Part shown: in pieces, positions 45,403 through 54,540 of the stretch
How the letters are laid out: each line of letters starts with the position of its first letter
Position numbering within the stretch: position 1 is the first letter of the stretch
NCBI GenBank assembly: GCA_963737575.1
Contig: CAVTTJ010000009.1
Span: 124,001-188,000, forward strand
DNA length: 64,000 bases
Source: VRUE01 sp963737575
GTDB taxonomy: Bacteria > Actinomycetota > Thermoleophilia > Solirubrobacterales > 70-9
Reading direction: 5' to 3'
Made by a program: the position numbers and the translations under genes
Notes under the pieces: model-generated
What the model saw: the letters and a program-made list of their open reading frames with translations, nothing else
Databases searched by the model: none
What the model was told of the DNA's origin: nothing

Positions 45403-46695
45403 ATGGCCGCGGGGGTGTCGGCAGTGGCGGAGCGGATGGAGATGACGTCCCTGAGACGGCTCCTGCGGCCATCCACGCTTGCCCTGATCGCCGGCGCGGT
45501 GCTGTGGGTCTGGGCGGCGCACGCGCTCTGGATCTCGACCGAAACGGCCCCCATCGCCGGCCCGCATCTCGATCCGAGCCGCTTCTTCAGCTCCGCCTTC
45601 CTCGACCGGAGCGCGACCTACAGCCGTTTCCTCGAAATCGAGGGCCTGCTGAGAATGGTGACCCTGCTGATCGTCCTATCGCTCTATGCGCGCTTCGGCC
45701 ACCGCCTGATGCGCGAGTCGGCCGCGGGCCGGATCGGCACCGGAATGCTGCTCGGGATGCTCGGCTTCGGGGTGGTGTGGCTTTCTTCGGTTCCCTTCGG
45801 GCTCGCCGAGGTCTGGTGGCAACGGCGCTACGACGTCTCGCACCAGGGATACGTCGAGTGGCTGGTCAGCAGTTTCCTCAGCCTCGGCGGAACCTTCCTC
45901 TTCATCTGCCTCGCGCTTCTTGTGACGATGAGCCTGGCCGGCATCTTCAGGCGCTGGTGGTGGGCGGTCGCGGCACCGGTGTTGGTCGCCATTGCTCTGC
46001 TCTTCGCCTTCGTCAGCCCCTATCTGATCCCGAGCACGGTCCCGCTCCGGAACCCGCACCTGGTCGCCGACGCGCGCGCCCTCGAACGCGGGAAAGGGCT
46101 GTCGGGAACCAGGCTCGAGGTCGAGGAAGTGCATCGGTACACGACGGCCCCCAATGCGGAGGCCGCCGGCTTCGGGCCCAGCAGCTCGGTCGTTCTCTGG
46201 GACACCCTGCTCGACGGCAGGTTCAAGCACTCGGAGATTCGCTTCGTCCTCGGCCACGAGCTTTCGCACCTTGCCCACGACGATCCGCTCAAGGGCGTCG
46301 CCTGGACCGCGCTCTTCCTGATCCCCGCATGGGGGCTCGTCGCGCTCCTCACCCGCCGACGCGGTGGGATGGCACGCCCGGAGGCGGTTCCGGTCGTTCT
46401 TCTGGTGCTGGTGGCAACACAGCTGCTGGCGATGCCATTCTTCAACGCCGTCACCCGCCGCCAGGAGGCCTCCGCCGATTGGTCTGCACTAGTCGCGACC
46501 CACGATCCCTCGGCCGACGTATCGGCGCAGCGGCGGCTCGCGACGACAAGCCTCAGCGAGCCCGACCCGCCCGGCTGGTCATCCTTCCTCTTCGGCACCC
46601 ATCCGACGACGATGGAACGCATCGCGATGGCTCACGCCTGGGAGGAATGGGCGAGGGGGCGGCCGAAGAATTTAGGAAGCTCAAACCTCCCCTGA
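45403..46695 (+). CDS. M48-family membrane metalloprotease (Ste24/CAAX-protease-like)
   Basis: About 430 residues with several TM segments (TLALIAGAVLWVWAAHAL, LLRMVTLLIVLSLYARFG, GTFLFICLALLVTMSLAG, VLVAIALLFAFVSPYL). The zinc motif HELSH is at about residues 285-289. The third ligand is probably the Glu in RRQEASADW near 350. ATG 45403 is chosen because a TGAGG lies 9 bases upstream. It may act in membrane protein quality control. Last residues are basic. Confidence 0.82.
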   Translation: MAAGVSAVAERMEMTSLRRLLRPSTLALIAGAVLWVWAAHALWISTETAPIAGPHLDPSRFFSSAFLDRSATYSRFLEIEGLLRMVTLLIVLSLYARFGHRLMRESAAGRIGTGMLLGMLGFGVVWLSSVPFGLAEVWWQRRYDVSHQGYVEWLVSSFLSLGGTFLFICLALLVTMSLAGIFRRWWWAVAAPVLVAIALLFAFVSPYLIPSTVPLRNPHLVADARALERGKGLSGTRLEVEEVHRYTTAPNAEAAGFGPSSSVVLWDTLLDGRFKHSEIRFVLGHELSHLAHDDPLKGVAWTALFLIPAWGLVALLTRRRGGMARPEAVPVVLLVLVATQLLAMPFFNAVTRRQEASADWSALVATHDPSADVSAQRRLATTSLSEPDPPGWSSFLFGTHPTTMERIAMAHAWEEWARGRPKNLGSSNLP

Positions 46696-46815
46696 AGGTC
46701 GGCGGCCTAGGTTGGGCCAATGAGCCGACCGATGAGCTACTCCCATGTGCTTGCCACCTTCGTCGCCGAGGCGACCCACGAGACGCGGGCCTCAATGCGC
46801 GCCAGGAGAGGAGGC

Positions 46816-47376
46816 TCAGGCCAGCGGCCCGGGCGGCCCGACGGGCCTGGTCGTCCGCCACACGGACTCGACCCCCGAGCTCGCCGGCGAGCTCGCGCCG
46901 GGCTCCTCCCCGACCAGCTCGAATCCCAATTTGGCGGGAATGCCGGCGCTGGCAAGGTTGTTGGTGTCGTGGTGGATCTCGACCCGGTCGATCGTCGGCA
47001 GGGCAAGCGCCGCATTCGTCAGGGCCCTGGCGGCCGCGATCGCCAGCCCCCGACGGACGTGGGGGAGGGCGATCCAGTAGCCGAGCTCGACTCCGTCCGG
47101 GCCGATCCGCCGGTGCATCCCGCAGCTCCCGGCCGGCTCGCCATCGCGGACCACGGCTAGCACGACGTCGCCACCGTCGTTCCACTCGTCCTCCCAGCGC
47201 TGGATCAGGGCGATCCGCTCGGCCAGGGTCCTCGGCTCCTCTGCCATCCACGGCATCCAGGGCCGCAGGTGCTCGGCGCTGTCAGTGATCAGTCGCGCGA
47301 GCGCCACTGCGTCATCGACTGTCCAGCGCCTCAGCAGCAGCCCGTCGGCCTCGATGCGATCGGGAAGACGGTCCAT
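46816..47376 (-). CDS. GNAT acetyltransferase, RimJ/RimL type
   Basis: About 186 residues. N-terminal LLLRRWTVDDAVALARLI and the acetyl-CoA region ELGYWIALPHVRRGLAIAAARAL with the RRGLA-type pyrophosphate loop (normally R/QxxGxG/A) fit protein N-acetyltransferases of the RimJ/L group. The C-terminal 20 residues are Pro/Ser/Ala-rich and unusual. Lies alone on the minus strand, 15 bases downstream of the Nramp-like gene in the same direction. Confidence 0.78.
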   Translation of the reverse strand: MDRLPDRIEADGLLLRRWTVDDAVALARLITDSAEHLRPWMPWMAEEPRTLAERIALIQRWEDEWNDGGDVVLAVVRDGEPAGSCGMHRRIGPDGVELGYWIALPHVRRGLAIAAARALTNAALALPTIDRVEIHHDTNNLASAGIPAKLGFELVGEEPGASSPASSGVESVWRTTRPVGPPGPLA

Positions 47377-47391
47377 CGCCGCATGCTAGGA

Positions 47392-48693
47392 CTAGACGAC
47401 GGTTAGGACGGCGAGCGCGAGGACCGAGGCGGCGACGAGGAGGAGCGCCGCGCCGGTGAGGAGGCGGCCCGTCCGGCCAAGACGGTTGCCCGCCATCAGG
47501 TCGGCGTCCTTGCCCAGGGCCCGCATGAAGGGCAGCATCACAAGCAGCAGGACGGCGTTCAGCGCCTGGGAGAGGAACAGGATCGAGATCAGGGGAGCCC
47601 CGGGGATCAGGACCAGGGCTGCAGCGACCACCACCACCCCGGCATAGCTGAGGTAGAACTCGCGGGCTTCCTCGAAGCTGTCGTCGAGCGCCGCCTTGCG
47701 CCCGAACGTCTCCGAGACCGAGTATGCGGTCGAGAGGGGAACGATCGCAGCGGCGAGGAGCGCGGCCCCGAGGAGTCCAAGGCCGAACAGTGTTGCCGCG
47801 ATGTGCCCCGCCAGCGGCTGCAACGCCAGCGCCGCGTCGCGGGCATCGTTGACTTCGATCCCTTCGGCGTGGAGGGTGGCCGCGCAGGCCACGACGACGA
47901 ACGCCCCGATCACGCCGGTCAGCACCGCCCCCACGATCACATCGACCCGCTCGTAGGAGAGGTCGCGGACGGAGAGGCGCTTGTCGACCGCGTAGGACTG
48001 GATGAACGCGAGCCCCCAGGGAGCGAGCGTCGTGCCGACAGTCGCGACGGCCACGAGGGCGGCGTCGCGGTTGAGGGGCATGTCGGGAACGACCAGCCCC
48101 TTCGCAGCCTGTCCCCAGGCGGGGTGGGCGAGGATCCCGGAGACGATGTAGGTGACGAAGACCGCGCTGAGCGCGAGCAGGACGTGCTCGACGTAGCGAA
48201 ATGAGCCGCGCAGAACGAGGAGCGACACACCAGCCGCGGCCAGCGGGACCGTGACGTAGCGGCTGAGCCCTGCCAGCAGGTCGCCCGCCGCCGCGACTCC
48301 GGCGAACTCGGCGCAGAGGGTCCCCGTGTTGGCGATCAGCAAGGCGGCGATCACGAGGCCGGCGGCGCGACCTCCGTAGTGCTCGCGGACCAGGGTCAGC
48401 AGGCCCTTGCCGGTTACGACGCCGAGCCGCATCCCGAGCTCGTGGAAGATGATCAGGGCAAGGGTGGAGATCGCCAGCACCCAGAGCAGCTCGTAGCCGT
48501 ACTTGGCGCCGAGGATCGAGTAGGTGGCGATCCCGGCCGGGTCGTCGTCGGAGAGGCCGGCGAGCACCCCGGGCCCGACGACGGCGAGCAGCGATGCAAG
48601 GCCTCCCACCGCAAGCAGCCTCGGGCGACGGCGCGTCAGGTACCAGTGGATATGGCGCCCGGGCGTTCGATGCCCGCCGGGGTGGGCGCTCAC
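47392..48693 (-). CDS. Nramp-related divalent metal transporter with atypical motifs
   Basis: About 433 residues and 11 hydrophobic segments with the LeuT-like Nramp layout. The TM1 metal motif, DPGN in classical MntH, reads DDDPAG (about 49-54). The TM6 motif, normally MPH, reads APWG. Metal-binding Met and His of classical Nramps are therefore absent, suggesting a different ion, such as magnesium in Nramp-related transporters, or another coupling. GTG 48693 is chosen because the upstream frame is antisense to the divergent gene. It probably precedes the GNAT gene in one transcript. Confidence 0.78.
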   Translation of the reverse strand: MSAHPGGHRTPGRHIHWYLTRRRPRLLAVGGLASLLAVVGPGVLAGLSDDDPAGIATYSILGAKYGYELLWVLAISTLALIIFHELGMRLGVVTGKGLLTLVREHYGGRAAGLVIAALLIANTGTLCAEFAGVAAAGDLLAGLSRYVTVPLAAAGVSLLVLRGSFRYVEHVLLALSAVFVTYIVSGILAHPAWGQAAKGLVVPDMPLNRDAALVAVATVGTTLAPWGLAFIQSYAVDKRLSVRDLSYERVDVIVGAVLTGVIGAFVVVACAATLHAEGIEVNDARDAALALQPLAGHIAATLFGLGLLGAALLAAAIVPLSTAYSVSETFGRKAALDDSFEEAREFYLSYAGVVVVAAALVLIPGAPLISILFLSQALNAVLLLVMLPFMRALGKDADLMAGNRLGRTGRLLTGAALLLVAASVLALAVLTVV

Positions 48694-48764
48694 CGCTCGG
48701 CGACCATGAAGCTCTCCAAGCCGAGCACGCGACGACCATACAGCCAGACCGAGATACTGTCGCC

Positions 48765-49391
48765 ATGAGCCCCTCGGATCCGGCCGGCGGCCCGATCGGG
48801 CACCAGGTCCGCGAGGCCGGGGCGGTGGACGTGCCGGGAATATCGAGGGCACTCGGGGCCGCGTTCGCCGACGACCCCGTGATGAGCTGGCTGGCCCGCG
48901 ACTCGACGCGACGCCCGGGGATCCTCGAGGGGAACTTCCGTCTCCTGCTCGAAGAGATCTGGCTCCAGCACGAAGCCACGTTCACGGCCGGCGACACAGC
49001 CGGCGCCGCGATCTGGGACCCGCCGGGCAAGTGGAGCGTCAGCATTCCGCGGCAGATCGGCCTGCTCCCGCGCGCCCTCAGAGTCTGGGGACGTGCCCTC
49101 CCGCGTGCGCTCATGACACTGGCCAAGATCGAACGCGGCCACCCGACGAAGAGCCACTACTACCTCGCGGTGCTCGGGGTGGAGCCCCGGAGCCAGGGGC
49201 GGGGCCTCGGCTCGGCGCTGATGTTCCCGATCCTCCACCGTTGCGACCTCGACCGTGTCCCGGCCTACCTCGAGGCGAGCTCGCCGCGCAACCGCGCCCT
49301 CTACGAGCGCCACGGATTCGAGGTGACGAAGGAGTTCCAGGTCGGGGCCGGCGCGCCGCCGATCTGGGGAATGTGGCGCGACCCGAGCTAG
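48765..49391 (+). CDS. GNAT acetyltransferase
   Basis: About 208 residues. ADDPVMSWLARDSTRRPG starts the N-terminal part. The acetyl-CoA signature is LGVEPRSQGRGLGSALM (QGRGLG), followed by LEASSPRNRALYERHGFEV, a classic GNAT end. ATG 48765 gives a short 71-base divergent gap to the Nramp-like gene. The stop TAG overlaps the next start by one base. Confidence 0.84.
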   Translation: MSPSDPAGGPIGHQVREAGAVDVPGISRALGAAFADDPVMSWLARDSTRRPGILEGNFRLLLEEIWLQHEATFTAGDTAGAAIWDPPGKWSVSIPRQIGLLPRALRVWGRALPRALMTLAKIERGHPTKSHYYLAVLGVEPRSQGRGLGSALMFPILHRCDLDRVPAYLEASSPRNRALYERHGFEVTKEFQVGAGAPPIWGMWRDPS

Positions 49392-50218
49392 TGGGGGCGA
49401 CGGACCGTGAGGCGGTCGCGCTCGACGCGGCGACGGAGCTCGAGGGAGCGGACGGCGCCTACTCTGTCGAGCTCAGCGACGATTGGGAGATCTGGGGCCC
49501 AAGTGGCGGCTACCTCGCGGCGCTGACGCTCCGGGCGGCGGGGCTCCACGCCCGAATTCCGCGCCCGGTCAGCTACTACTGCCATTTCCTCAGCCAACCG
49601 GAGTTCGACCGGGTGGAGATCGAGGTCGAGGGACTGAAACGGGGCCGGCGCTCGGAGGCACTCGCGGTGCGGATGTCCCAGGGCGGGAGGGACGTCCTGT
49701 TCGCCCTGGTGCTGACGGCCGCCGAGGGGCCCGGTTACACGCACCAGGAGGTCGACCGTCCCGTCGTGGAGCCGCCGCAGGCCTCGCGGCCCGTCGAGCG
49801 GCGGGGCGAGGACGGCAGCCAGCTCTACCCGTTCTGGAACAACTTCACCTGCCGTCGTCCGACAGCGGAGATGGGGGTGGGCGAGCCCAAGCCGGTGATC
49901 CGCGAGTGGGTCCGGTTCGAGCCGACGCCGGTGTTCGCCGACCCTTTCGTCGATGCCGCGCGGCCGCTGATCCTGCTTGACACCTTCGGCTGGCCCGCGG
50001 TCTGGATGAAACACCGCGGGGTCGATTTCGTCGCCCCCAATCTCGACACCGCGGTCTGGTTCCACCGTCCGCCAACGGACGCAGAGTGGCTCCTCATCGA
50101 CCACGAATCGCCGCTGGCCGGCGACGGCCTGATCGGCGTCAGCGGCCGCGTCTGGGACGAGCAGGGAAACCTCGTCGCCACCGGCGGCGCCCAGCTCTAC
50201 GCGATTCGCCAGGCCTAG
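49391..50218 (+). CDS. Acyl-CoA thioesterase, TesB-like double hot-dog fold
   Basis: About 275 residues starting at GTG 49391. N-terminal hot dog: WEIWGPSGGYLAALTLRAAG and YYCHFLSQPEFDRVEIEVEGL. C-terminal hot dog: LDTFGWPAVWMKHRGVDF and VWFHRPPTDAEWLLIDHESPLAGDGLIGVSGRVWDEQGNLVATGGAQLY, a strong TesB-type ending with Asp and Gln. Overlaps the GNAT gene by one base, so the two are coupled. Confidence 0.85.
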   Translation: MGATDREAVALDAATELEGADGAYSVELSDDWEIWGPSGGYLAALTLRAAGLHARIPRPVSYYCHFLSQPEFDRVEIEVEGLKRGRRSEALAVRMSQGGRDVLFALVLTAAEGPGYTHQEVDRPVVEPPQASRPVERRGEDGSQLYPFWNNFTCRRPTAEMGVGEPKPVIREWVRFEPTPVFADPFVDAARPLILLDTFGWPAVWMKHRGVDFVAPNLDTAVWFHRPPTDAEWLLIDHESPLAGDGLIGVSGRVWDEQGNLVATGGAQLYAIRQA

Positions 50219-50243
50219 CGCCGGAATCTGCTGATGGGTGGCG

Positions 50244-51550
50244 TTACCAAGCGGCCGCGCTGCAGGCGGCCGAAATGGCGGAGCTCGCTCGCCGCCTCGC
50301 GTCCGACCTCCGCGGCGAGGGCGGGAAGCCGGCGAGGTCGACGCCGCGCCGCCCGCGCCGACCCCCCGGGCGATCCGCCCGGCGGTGAAGAGCTCGCCCG
50401 GCACGATGTCGTGGTTCAGGAGCCGCAGGAACTTCAGCGTGGCGTCGGGATCGGCAGCGACTTCGCCGAGAACCTCCCGGGCGATCATCGGCGAGAGACT
50501 CGTCCCCATGTCGCTCGCGAACCTGTACATCTCCGAGGCGTCCCGGTCCCGCCACCGCCACCATCGGTCGAGCTCGGCGCCAAGATCGGCCAAGCCGCCC
50601 AGGCCCGCCTCGATCGCATCGGCGAGATGCTCGGCCTGGCGCAACGCGTCGGAGATTCCCTGTGCCGGCGTCGGGTCCTTGAAGTGACCGGCGTCTCCGA
50701 GCAGCGCCCATCCCGGCCCTGCCGCCTGCCTCAGGAAGCCGTCCCAGTTCGCAACCGTCCTTATCGGCCCGACCCGCCGCGAGCCGGCAAGGAGCTCGGC
50801 GAGCTCCGGCCAGGTGTCGAGGCCGGCCATCAGTGCCGCCTCGCGGTCGGCGAGGAATTCTGTCCTGGCGGCCTGGGGAGGACAGGCACCCGCCATGTGG
50901 AGGCCTCCGTCCGTTGGGCTCGCGAGCAGCGCCAGATCACCGATCCGGCCCAGGCGCAGATGGCCCTCGGCCTCGGAAACCCCGTCGAAGTAGGCCCACG
51001 CAAAGACCCTGCCCGGCGGCGTCACCCGGTAGCGGACCGAACCGACGAGATCGGCGACGGTCGAGCGGCGGCCGTCGGCACCGACCACGAGACGGGCCCG
51101 AGCCGAGGCGCGCCCGGTGACCACGCCGGCGACACGGCCGTCCTCGCGGATCATGCTGACCACACTGGACCCGGTTCGGACCTCGGCCCCAGCCGCGGCG
51201 GCGGCCCGGACCAGGAGGTCGTCAAGAATCACCCGCCGGATCGAGATGCCCGGGGCGCCGAAGGTGTCGGCGCCGAACTCCGCGTCGATCCGCACGTCCT
51301 CGTCGACGAGCGTGAGGCGGGTGATCGGGACGGCGCCGGCCGCGTACAGGTCATCGAGGACGCCGAGCCGGGTCAGCGCCATGACCCCGCTGGGCTGGAT
51401 GACGTGGGTGGAGGGTGTGTCGCTGGGGAACTTCGCCCTGTCGAGCAGGCAGACCCGCATTCCGCGCTTCGCCAGCATCGTCGCCAGCGGCGCGCCCGCG
51501 CACCGCGCGCCGACTATCGCGACGTCGAAATCTTCGCTCCGCAGGCCCAT
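50244..51550 (-). CDS. FAD-dependent monooxygenase, group A; end uncertain
   Basis: About 430 residues. The FAD motif VAIVGARCAGAPLA starts near residue 10 and the second FAD motif GDAGHFKDPTPAQGISDALRQAE near 285. DGRRST supplies the DG motif. This is the layout of geranylgeranyl-reductase/PHBH-like flavoproteins. ATG 51550 is clear. The frame has no stop before 49388, well inside the opposite-strand thioesterase gene, so the real C-terminus is probably near residue 410-430; the end given is a stop in another frame. It follows the XRE regulator. Confidence 0.75.
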
Positions 51551-51587
51551 CGAGCGCCAGGATCGCAGCTGCGGATAGCGGTGTCGA

Positions 51588-52401
51588 CTACCTCCGAGGT
51601 AGGCGGCGGAGCGCCTCGGCCGTGGCCTCGTCGGCCGGAAACGTCAGCTCGATCGACAGCTCTGAGGTCGTCACCTCGGCCGCGGATCCGAAGCTCATCA
51701 CCGCCGCGAACAGGGACAGCTCGCTCCCATCGGGGCCCTTCATTCGGATCTGGGGAGTGAGTATCTGCCCGGCCGCCGGTGCCCGCCACCGTGGTGACCG
51801 TCGTGCTCCGGTCCCGGGTAGGCCTCGACCTCTGCCAGGAGCGACGCCAAATACTCGTCGCCACCGATCTCGACCTGGCGACGGAGACGGCCGATGAAGT
51901 AGCCGCGGACCTCGCCGAGGTTGAGGATGTCGCGGGCGAACCCGCGCGGGTGCAGCCCCACCCTCATCACGTTGACCGGCGGCACGAGCAGCGCCGGATC
52001 GACCCCGGAGGCCAGCGCGGCCATCGCCGAGTTCGCCGCCACCATGTTCCATCTGCGGTCGACGACGACGGCGGGCGCCGGCTCGTTGGCCTCGAGAATC
52101 ACCTCGAGCGCCTCGCGGACGGCGGCCATCTCGGGATCCGCCAGAGCCCGCTCCTCGAACCTCGGGGCATAACCGGCGGCAAGCAGAAGGCGGTTGCGCT
52201 CGCGGATCGGGACCTCCAGCTCGGTCGGCGAGGAGCTGGACCATCTCGGCGCTCGGCCGTGCCCGTCCGGTCTCGACGAAGCTGAGGTGCCTGGCCGAGA
52301 TCCCGGCGTCGAGGGCGAGCTCCATCTGCGTCAGCCGGCGGCGGGTGCGCCAGCCGCGCAGAAGGGGGCCGACGCCGGTCTTCGAGCTTCTCGGTCGCCA
52401 C
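51588..52401 (-). pseudogene. XRE regulator with MmyB-like ligand-binding domain, frameshifted
   Basis: The HTH region reads LLRGWRTRRRLTQMELALDAGI, continuing SARHLSFVETGRARPSAEMV. After LLADR the sequence moves to another frame (VREALEVILEANEPAPAVVVDRRWNMVAANSAM.., a PAS-like MmyB domain) and then back for the end (PQIRMKGPDGSELSLFAAV..AEALRRLPRR). A further shift is needed near the start at GTG 52401. At least three single-base changes are required, so it is broken as drawn. If intact, it would control the FAD monooxygenase 37 bases downstream. Confidence 0.72.
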
Positions 52402-52486
52402 GCTGGGAGGCGACAATAGTCCGATCAGGTAGCGAACTCGATTACCTCGCGGGTAAGAAGACGGGGCGCCCACCCGGGCCCACGGC

Positions 52487-52492
52487 TACTGT
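52487..52492 (+). promoter_or_regulatory. -10 element for the 52499 gene
   Basis: TACTGT lies 6 bases before ATG 52499; no ribosome-binding site. Confidence 0.38.
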
Positions 52493-52498
52493 TGAGCT

Positions 52499-52828
52499 AT
52501 GCCTGAGGAGCCCGGGCTGGACCCGTTCGAGTCGCTGGTCGCCGACGCGATCGACAGGCTGCCCGAGCAGTTTCAGGAGGTGCTTGCGAAGGTGCCCGTG
52601 GTCGTCTCCGACCTCGGGGCCGAAGCCCACGCCTACGGCCAGTACTACGGAGACGGGATCGCGCGCGAACGCTACGAGGACCGAATCGTCATCTACCGCG
52701 ACACCCTGGAAAGGGACTTCGGCCACGATCGCGAGCTGCTCGCCCGCCAGGTCGACCGAACCCTCCGTCACGAGCTGGCCCACCACCTCGGGTGGGATGA
52801 GCACGGCGTCGGCGGCCTAGGCCTCTGA
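52499..52828 (+). CDS. Minimal zinc metallopeptidase family protein (DUF1025-like)
   Basis: About 109 residues. FESLVADAIDRLPEQFQEVLAKVPVVVSD at the start and HELAHHLGWDEHG at about 91-103 provide a HExxH zinc site with a downstream ligand. Small zincins of this type are widespread in actinobacteria; the substrate is unknown. Convergent with the mannosyltransferase gene, 7 bases apart. Confidence 0.85.
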   Translation: MPEEPGLDPFESLVADAIDRLPEQFQEVLAKVPVVVSDLGAEAHAYGQYYGDGIARERYEDRIVIYRDTLERDFGHDRELLARQVDRTLRHELAHHLGWDEHGVGGLGL

Positions 52829-52835
52829 CCCGCCC

Positions 52836-54096
52836 TCAGGTCGCGCCACCCTGAATGGGCGCTGCCGGCTGCGGGGAGGCGACCGATGAAGCCGACGGCC
52901 GGCGCAGCATCAGGATCATCGCGACCGATGCGTCGATAGTTGCCACCAACAGCGCGGTGTTGCGGATCAGGGTGTGTTCGGCCGATCGATAGGCAGCGGT
53001 CGAGAGGATCGAGGCGCCGATAACGATCCACGCCGGCCGCGTCAGGCGCGTCGTTCTCGCGGTGAGGACGACGGCGGCCAACCCGACCAACCAGAGCATG
53101 AACTGAGGGCTGAGGACGCGACTGGTAACCACAAGCAGCAGGACGATGGTGAAGACGAAGTCGCGGCTGACAGAGGCCTCGGCGAGGTCGGTGCGGCCGT
53201 CGTGGATCGCGCGCGCGCGGAACCACCACCAGAGCGCGGAGCAGGCGAGCGCGGCAACACTGAGCCACTTCAGGAGGTCGGCGACGACGTCCGCTTTGTG
53301 GGTCGGGATCTCCCAGGCGCCGAAGCGAAGGGTTCGTGGCACCGGATCCCCGGTGAACAGTTCGCTGAGCTTCCAGGGCACTGTCGCGACCGCTTCCTCC
53401 TGCAGGCCTCGTTGTTCCTGCTCGGTGAGGAACGTGGACAGGTTGCCAAACGCGAGTCGCCGCAGCGAGCAGGATCACGGCGATGACGAGGATCGAGGAG
53501 AGGGCCGAGACGAGGAGACGGCGGCGGTCCCACTCGCCGAAGAGGATGACGATCGGCCAGACCTTGATCGACGCCCCGAGCCCGACCAGTGCCCCGAACA
53601 GGGCCGGTCGGCGATGGATCACGACCAGGGCGGCGATCCCGATCACCGTCGGGACGATGTCGAAGCGGAGCACCGCGAACGTGCCGAGGACAGGCATCGC
53701 GATCAGCCAGACCCAGACCCCCGTGAAATTGCCGGAGCGGCGCCCAAGCAACGCGAGCAGACCGATTCCGATCAAGTCAATGATCAGCATCAGGGCGACG
53801 AATGAGGCGCCATAGCTGGCCGGGCCGAGGCGGGGGATCAGCATCAGGAAGGCGGCGCCGGGCGGGTACTGCCAGCCTTCCTCGTTCGGAATCATGTGTT
53901 CGTTGGCGAGAATTTCCGACCAACGGTGGTACACAGAGACATCCTGGAGGTCGAGCGGGTGTTCGTGGTGCCAGAACCCAGCGTTGACCACTATCAGAGC
54001 CCTCGTCGCGATCCAGAGGCCGACCCAGATCCATACCGTTCGGCTGGACAGGACTGCCCGCACCTTGCTCGAGAATCCCTGCGCCGCGCCCGCCAT
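52836..54096 (-). CDS. GT87-like polyprenyl-phosphate mannosyltransferase, frameshifted
   Basis: Polytopic membrane glycosyltransferase (DUF2029/GT87-like), about 420 residues if repaired. The N-terminal half contains LWIATRALIVVNAGFW, the acidic loop HPLDLQDVSVYHRWSEIL and WQYPPGAAFLML, typical of the first periplasmic loop. The C-terminal half (NLSTFLTEQEQRGLQEEAV, then FVFTIVLLLVVTSRVLSPQFMLWL) is in another frame; one base change near 53465 joins them. The SPQF motif supports GT87. Likely transfers mannose from polyprenyl phosphate to a wall or lipid acceptor. Confidence 0.75.
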
Positions 54097-54158
54097 CACC
54101 CGGGGTGACTATCAGAATGAGCAGGCGTAGCCCGGACCACCCGACCGATAGGAGACCG

Positions 54159-54540
54159 ATGGAGGCCACGGCCCAGCCCGAGCGACTGAACCAGGAGGGC
54201 TTCACCGCCTTTCAGCAACGCGCCGAGGAGGAGGGGCCGGTCGTGATGCTCAACCTGCTCCGGTTTCCGCCCCGAAGGGGGACGGGAGCGCTACGCGGAG
54301 TACGGCGCCGCGGTGGCGCCGCTGCTCGAGAAGGCCGGAGGGCGGGTCGTGTTCGCCGGCGAGCCCGCCGCCGCTCTGCTGGGGGACGACTCCTGGGACC
54401 TGGTGGTGCTGGTCGAATACCCGAGCCGGCGGGCGTTCCTGGAGATGATCTCCTCGGCCGAGTACGTGGAGATCGGCCACCTGCGCACGGAGGCGCTCAC
54501 GAGAGGGGAGCTGCATCCGATGGACACGGCGGCGATATGA
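54159..54540 (+). CDS. DUF1330-like small protein, frameshifted
   Basis: About 126 residues if one extra C near 54273 is removed: FTAFQQRAEEEGPVVMLNLLRF continues as ERYAEYGAAVAPLLEKAGGRVVFAG and DSWDLVVLVEYPSRRAFLEM, ending GELHPMDTAAI. This is a dimeric alpha-beta barrel of the DUF1330 type. A GGAG ribosome-binding site precedes ATG 54159. The stop overlaps the next gene as ATGA. Confidence 0.7.

Noticed and set aside
49388..50243. C-terminal 290-residue extension of the FAD monooxygenase
   Set aside because: The frame is open but lies antisense to the thioesterase gene and lacks any domain pattern; related flavoproteins end near residue 410-430.
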